DNA of 37,072 nt from Gnetum montanum. Lineage: Eukaryota > Streptophyta > Gnetopsida > Gnetales > Gnetaceae. A program made the position numbers and the translations under genes. The DNA lies in the NCBI GenBank assembly GCA_015680685.1, contig MNCI01026675.1:1-37072 (forward strand), read 5' to 3'. The notes beneath the pieces were generated by a model that was given only the letters and a program-made list of their open reading frames with translations, searched no databases and was not told where the DNA came from. The first letter of the stretch is position 1, and each line of letters starts with the position of its first letter. Shown one piece after another: positions 32,235 through 37,072 of this stretch.

Positions 32235-33180
32235 CTAGGCAAAGAAAGCAATAAAGAAGGCTAAATGGCTACAAGTAAAAAGGCAAGAAAATAGAAAACA
32301 TACATTAATCATGCAATTTTTTCCTAATCTTTCAAGATAAGGAATGATGTATGGCTTGTGTTGCATGATTTTGTATTCCCCATTCCCTTTGCTAACCACA
32401 TTGAAGTAGAGGTCCTCCCATGATACATCGATGATTCCATTGTTATGTTTTTGGGCCTCTTCCACTCTATCAAGCCTTTGGACTTCATCATCAATAATAA
32501 TAGGTTCTTCTTGAAACCCTCCTTGTTCTATGTCAACATTGTTGACTACCAAGAGAACTGCACTATCACCATGGATAATTATTTCACCTCCCTCATGATG
32601 CAAGTGAATTTCTTGATGCATGGATGAGGAAACAAATTGTAACTAAGCTAGCTAGGGTCTCTCCAAATGAGGTTAAATCCTGGTATCTTTTCCACCATCA
32701 AGAAATTGGCTATTATGGGAAATTATTCCCCTACCACAAAGTCCAAAGAGATTAATCCTTTAACCGCAACCCAAGATCCATTAAAGGATTTAAGAGTGGA
32801 AGTCAATTTATGTTGCATGTTTTTTTTAAACCTAAACGTTCAACAATGGTGTAAGTTATTATGTTGGTGGGTCATCCCATCGTCCACATGTACCCTATGT
32901 ACCTTGTATTGCTCCAATATTATCATTTTCAAGAGAGAAGCTTGGTTGTCTCACCATTGTGGGGGTTGATCTTGAACTCAGTATTACAAAACACCAGTGT
33001 TGTTGACTTCATTTCTTCCTTTGGTAAAGGTGGTACCATTACTGTGCGAATGAAATCTTCACTAGTGGGGATTTCCTTGCTAATAGGAATAGAGGTCAAC
33101 ATCTTCACTAACTCTTCACAATATGCAATAGAATTCATTACCAAATCATACATGCTAAGGGAGATATTCTTTTGTTTTAA
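32235..33180 (-). pseudogene. Element C aspartic protease region
   Basis: At 33153-32929 the segment MLTSIPISKEIPTSEDF matches CMLTSIPVREDLPPNE of element A. VHRVHVDDG near 32885 is the active-site Asp-Gly, followed by frameshifts. LDFVVGE and a PGFNLIW..P segment follow, then HQEIHLHHEGGEIIIHGDSA (32621 onwards), which is nearly the same as in element A. The end has WEDLYFNVVSKGNGEYKI. This is a retropepsin for Gag processing, dead through stops and frameshifts. It lies convergent with the antisense gene. Confidence 0.8.
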
Positions 33181-33443
33181 AGATTAATTAACATGTTTCA
33201 TTACATTGAAGAAGTCCTTCTTATTGGTCATTGATTTTTTGTTCTTGTTGGCTTTGAATTTCTCCATGAACCCTAGGATATGAATTTCATATTTTAGGAG
33301 TTGTGCCTTGGCCTCTTTCTCCTTCCCTTCTAATTTTGGATCTGCCTATATTTGACTTGTTAAAGCAACCTAAGTGTTAGAGATCGTGGGAATGGATGAA
33401 ATAGGGGTGGGCTTCAGTGGGCAACCTCTTTCCATGACTTGGC

Positions 33444-33816
33444 TTACATGTTGCCTTTGTTCTTAGGCTTTAGTACAAACTTATCATGTTGTTTTGTTGG
33501 TGATTTCTTATTGTTGTTGTTTCGTTGGGAATAAGTCATTGTGTCGGCTAGCATGGGAGGACTTTGTTTGGTTTTAGCAAGAGGGTTGGTTGTAGTGAGA
33601 GGGGGTACCTTGATCACAAAAGGCTTCTTGGGCGATGTAGGTGATGGTATCCTTACAACAAAAGGGAACCTTGAACTAGAAGAAGTTGATGGACCCCTTT
33701 CATTGCAAGGATGTATCCAAATCATGAATGGCTCCTACATAGGTCTTGGATTTTTGCTCACATTGAATACCACTATGGTATATGGACTATTATTAGCATT
33801 CAATGAATCCTTGTAG
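33444..33816 (-). pseudogene. Element C gag linker with PFVV.IP motifs
   Basis: The minus strand encodes PFMIWIHP, PFVVRIP and PFVIKVPP in a Pro/Ser/Thr-rich context, between gag and protease, as in element A at 18017-18703. Upstream, NSPYTIVVFNV may be a further copy. The conservation in two diverged elements suggests the motif mattered. Confidence 0.7.
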
Positions 33817-35863
33817 ACCTTCATGGATTGGTTTTGTAGTCTAACTAGGTTAGAGGAATCAAGGACTAGCTTGCCATTATCTACAATCTTCTATAGGTCA
33901 TCCTTGAGGGCTAAGAAGAACTCAATATCATGACCTTGCAATTGATTAGAGTGAAAGAAATGGTCAAGCTTGAAGTACTTAGGTACTAGCAGATCATCCT
34001 TCATTTTAAGAGCAATATTCTTATCTCTTGTGGGAATTCTATGTCATTTACTTATATTAGATTCTCCAACTCTTTAACAACTAATCAAGGAGTTCAGATG
34101 GTTTTAGTAGTAGTCTAGTATACTTCGACAAATCCTTCCTTTCAAAATTCAGCCTCATGTTGCCTAATGTAGAGATCCCAAATCTTGATGGTTGATTATT
34201 GTTGGTAGGGGCCTTGGGTTATTTGGTTTTGGGCCCCTACTTAGTCTTAGTCTCTTTGGCCATAGTGAACATGGCTATGTTGTTTTGCCTTCCCTTCTCT
34301 TTATCCTTCTAAGTGTATTGGTTCTTATATGCCACATAGGCAAGGTCATCACTAGCCTTAACAAAGTCCTCTATGTTCTTTATTTGTGGAAAAGCTTGTC
34401 TAAGAAACCATGGATCTAAGTAGTAGATCTTGAACTTAATAAAGTTATTAAATATTCCTTTAGATATAGCAAGAAGGTGAGTTTTAGATATGGGTTCAGG
34501 AATCTTATTCAGAAAAGCATTCCATTGTTGGATGAACTTTTGTACAAGTTCAAGGGGTCCCTACTTGACCTTCATTAGTTGGTCAAGATTCATGTTATAT
34601 TTCAAGTTATACTTGAAATAGTTAACAAACTATGATATTAATTCTTCAAGTAAGGATATAAATCCTCTTGGTAATGCACGACACTAGTCCAAGGCTTTCC
34701 CAGTAAGGGTCATAGGGAAGATTAGCATTATAGTGTGTGGCAAGGATTTTAATAACAAGCACTCAAATTAGAAGGTAATAAGGTGGTCATTAGGATCACC
34801 CACATAGTTTTACTTAGTGAATTAAGGTATAGGGTTCTTGAGAAAATATTTATATATGAGATAGTAGGACTGATAGGATCATCCTAATAAAAATCCATTA
34901 TTTTCACTATCTAAGTTTTCAAAGCCTTGAGCTTCCATATATCTTTTGTAAGATCCTGGATCATTTAGAATGCTTGATCCAAGCCTTGGGGAATTCTCAT
35001 GGGTTTTGGTGTCTATACAAATGGTTGGGAAGCAAGTTAAAAGGCTTATGGCCTCACGATGGGCTATAGTACTGAAGGGAGAGGTTAGGTCATCATGGTT
35101 GTCAAAGGACTAAACAACAAAAATGATGTTTTTGTTAGAATGTCTAGTACAAAGGGGTCAAATGGTGTATGTGACACTTGGATCACTTGGATTCCACTAC
35201 AGAGTCCACTGGTATGAAGAAGAGGTAAGAAATGATGAAGACCATCAATGATGACCATGCAAATCGAGGCTATGAGGCCAAAGGCATAGAGGAGAATAGG
35301 TGTATTGTTTGGGGCATGGAATATACCTAGTGGTCCACTATGATAGGTGCTGATCCAAACATGGTTGGGTACATGAGAGACAAATATTGAGGCACCTATT
35401 CCACAAGTAGTAGGAGAAGCTGAAGTAGGTGTGTTGGTTTGAGAAGTTAACTATTAAAAGAGGCTCCCTATAAAGTTGTTTGGTTCAAGCTTAGCCTCAA
35501 ACTTGTCTCACTCCTCATGTTGGCTTTCTAAACTAAGCTTCTTACTCTATTCATTCATCTCAATTAGTTAAGACAGTATACACACATAAGTGTCATTGAG
35601 TGGTATTTTGTTAGATGGGAAGGGTATGTACTCCTTCCCATTTTGATGGATTAGCTTGTATTCATGTTTAGTCTCTACCTCCATTCATGGAATGAGAAGC
35701 CTAGCTTAAATTTGGCATAAATGAAGTTATAGTAATATTCATTTATGATCACAAAATCTAGGCTTTGTCCCTTTAGCCTAAGTAATTGCCTACACTCAAC
35801 CATGATAGGGTCTTTCATGTCATACGCCCTCACAACATCTTGATTGGATGCCATATCAATCAA
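33817..35863 (-). pseudogene. Element C gag
   Basis: The start near 35850 (MASNQDVVRAYDM, then YYNFIYAKFKLGF) aligns with the gag start of element A. Fragments further on match its capsid and Lys-rich parts. Examples are an AFPQIKNI segment near 34390 and a YNFKYNMNLDQL-type segment near 34600, where element A has YNLKPK. A knuckle-like segment is expected near 33940 and is damaged. Stops and indels are very dense. It is identified mainly by its order and its resemblance to element A. Confidence 0.65.
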
Positions 35864-35879
35864 GTTAAAGGGTAAGATA

Positions 35880-36626
35880 GTTAATTAGCTAAAAGACATG
35901 GTTATTGCTTTAAATTTGGCTTAATAAAATGTATAATTAATTAATTAAATCAAAATTCCAACAAGTGGAATTAGTCAAGATGCAAAAGGGATATGGCTGT
36001 AAAATGTTGTAAACTACAATTGCAAAATGTAGTGTAGGTTGCAATGATTGGTAGTACACCCTACACTTGAGAAGATACAATGGTTTTGTGTTGAAAACAT
36101 CAACTACATTGGCTTTGCTAGTAATGGCTATGCTAGAAGGGAAACAGAGGTAAGATGTTAATAACCACCTCACCCACTTTCCCTACTTTTGGGTCCTCCC
36201 TCTTGATAGTAATAATGCATGTTTCTAAAAATGTAAATAAAAAATTTTGTCTTTTCAAAGGCTATGTTGATGTATGAAGAAGAACCAATGCTAGTGTTAC
36301 TAGAAAATTTCATAGTAGATGAGTTTAAGTTGTTATGGAAAAACAACACTAGCCTTTGGAACACACAAACACAGTGTTGACTGGTAACCATGGTTACCTT
36401 GAAAAGTCCAACAACTACTATAAAAATTTTCCTAAAACCCCAAATCACCTACAACCACAATGCTAGGTTTTGGTGGCAAAGAGATGGATTGAAGCATTGG
36501 TTTCTCTTGTAGAAAATTTTTTATCAAAGTTTAAAGCTATTTAATGTAAAGTTAATGTTTTTAACATGCAATAAATATTATCAAAATGGAAAAACAAGAT
36601 TGAACATAGAACCTAGGCAAATGTTC
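35880..36626. other. 5' leader of element C, nothing coding recognised
   Basis: This A/T-rich stretch lies between the gag start and the primer site. The frames at 35937-36173 and 36170-36448 show no known features. The AGCGTG repeats of element A's leader are not evident here. Confidence 0.45.
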
Positions 36627-36646
36627 AGGCCCTTCTTCTAGCATTA
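36627..36646 (-). other. Primer binding site remnant of element C (tRNA-Asn type)
   Basis: The plus strand reads CCCTTCTTCTAGCATTA where element A has CCCTCCTTCTAGCGCCA. All differences are transitions. The position upstream of gag is right. Confidence 0.65.
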
Positions 36647-36654
36647 GAAAACTA

Positions 36655-37072
36655 TTATGCCTAAAAACTTCAATCACTAGAAAACTAAAAGTCCCAAGTA
36701 TAGAATAGTTTTAAACTTGGATCCCAAGAGCCTTTGAGAAAGAGGATCCAAGGCATCTTGGATGATCTTGTTGATCACCTAGGAACTTAACAAGTGTAAA
36801 TAGCATAAACAAATGATAAAATGGTGTAGATCTAATTTAAAATGAATGCATTGAATAAAAACTATGATAGTTTTCCCAAAAAATAGAACTATAAACTTTA
36901 TTACAATGAAAATATTAAAAATAAAAAGAGTTCAGGATGTGTACAAATGATGCCTAAAAGCACAAGGTGTTTACTTTGATGAAGTTCAAAGTTTGTTGAA
37001 GCTGGTAGTTTCCACACTATAGTCAGCTCCATGGTCCAAGTACTTCCCAACTCCTTAAACTAAAATACCTTG
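36655..37072 (-). repeat. Element C 5' LTR, partial (runs off the window)
   Basis: It is inferred from the primer site remnant directly to its left. A start at about TGCCTAAAAAC is plausible. The general layout resembles the R-U5 part of element A's LTR, but no partner LTR was found in the window. Confidence 0.5.

Larger units (their letters stand above)
3003..37072 (-). mobile_element. Element C: oldest Tat-lineage Ty3/gypsy element, decayed, interrupted by element B
   Basis: On the minus strand the right part reads 5' LTR (partial), primer site, gag, gag-protease linker and protease. Convergent with it, on the plus strand, is a multi-exon antisense gene. The order and spacing match element A. 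The antisense gene is cut at 4495/4496 and resumes at 29549, and its codons align to element A's without a gap once one copy of the CCATT duplication is removed. No RT, RNase H or integrase remnant is seen in the part left of 3003. C is therefore either a derivative without pol or truncated on the left. Stops and indels are dense, which fits its position as the outermost and oldest layer. The left boundary given is the first recognisable exon, not the true end. Confidence 0.75.

Overview
The window reads as nuclear DNA of a land plant with a large, repeat-filled genome. It holds the 3' end of a plant-type subtilase gene at the left edge and then about 34 kb of nested, decayed LTR retrotransposons. 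A gymnosperm or other slow-turnover genome is possible, but the host cannot be fixed from this sequence. Two N characters at 27483-27484 mark an unresolved poly-A tract.

Layout. Positions 2-301 are the subtilase C-terminus. Element C (minus strand, oldest, badly decayed) is recognisable from about 3003 to 4495 and again from 29549 to the right edge. Element B (plus strand, 4496-29543, about 7 kb once its own insert is removed) sits inside C with target duplication CCATT. Element A (minus strand, 4825-22829, 18,005 bp) sits inside B's left LTR with target duplication TTTAC. B's intact right LTR (28770-29543) shows what A's insertion site looked like when empty. C's reading frame lines up across B's insertion when compared with A. 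The order of insertion, C then B then A, can therefore be read directly.

Element A is a Ty3/gypsy element of the Tat lineage: gag with a CX2HX4HX4C knuckle, protease, RT with YVDD, two RNase H domains (the second of the archaeal-like type) and integrase. Its primer site matches tRNA-Asn. Protease and RT are separated by a 5.8 kb block that carries a multi-exon gene in the opposite direction (about 12309-15977, plus strand). Element C carries a divergent copy of the same antisense gene beside its own gag-protease, with matching exon borders, so the gene is a component of the family and not a chance insertion. Two repeat families appear to bracket the coding units of A: AGCGTGCAG-type arrays near their starts (LTR U3, 5' leader, 11.3-12.3 kb) and GTTTA..GTCATT.CGGAC-type arrays near their ends (7.0-7.4 kb, 16.4-16.7 kb). 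C has a related array at the equivalent end position.

Element B carries gag and an Athila-like protease but no RT, RNase H or integrase. It fits a non-autonomous gag-only (TR-GAG-like) element that would depend on enzymes from another element. All three elements are riddled with stops and frameshifts, many explainable as C-to-T or G-to-A changes, and none looks able to move today.
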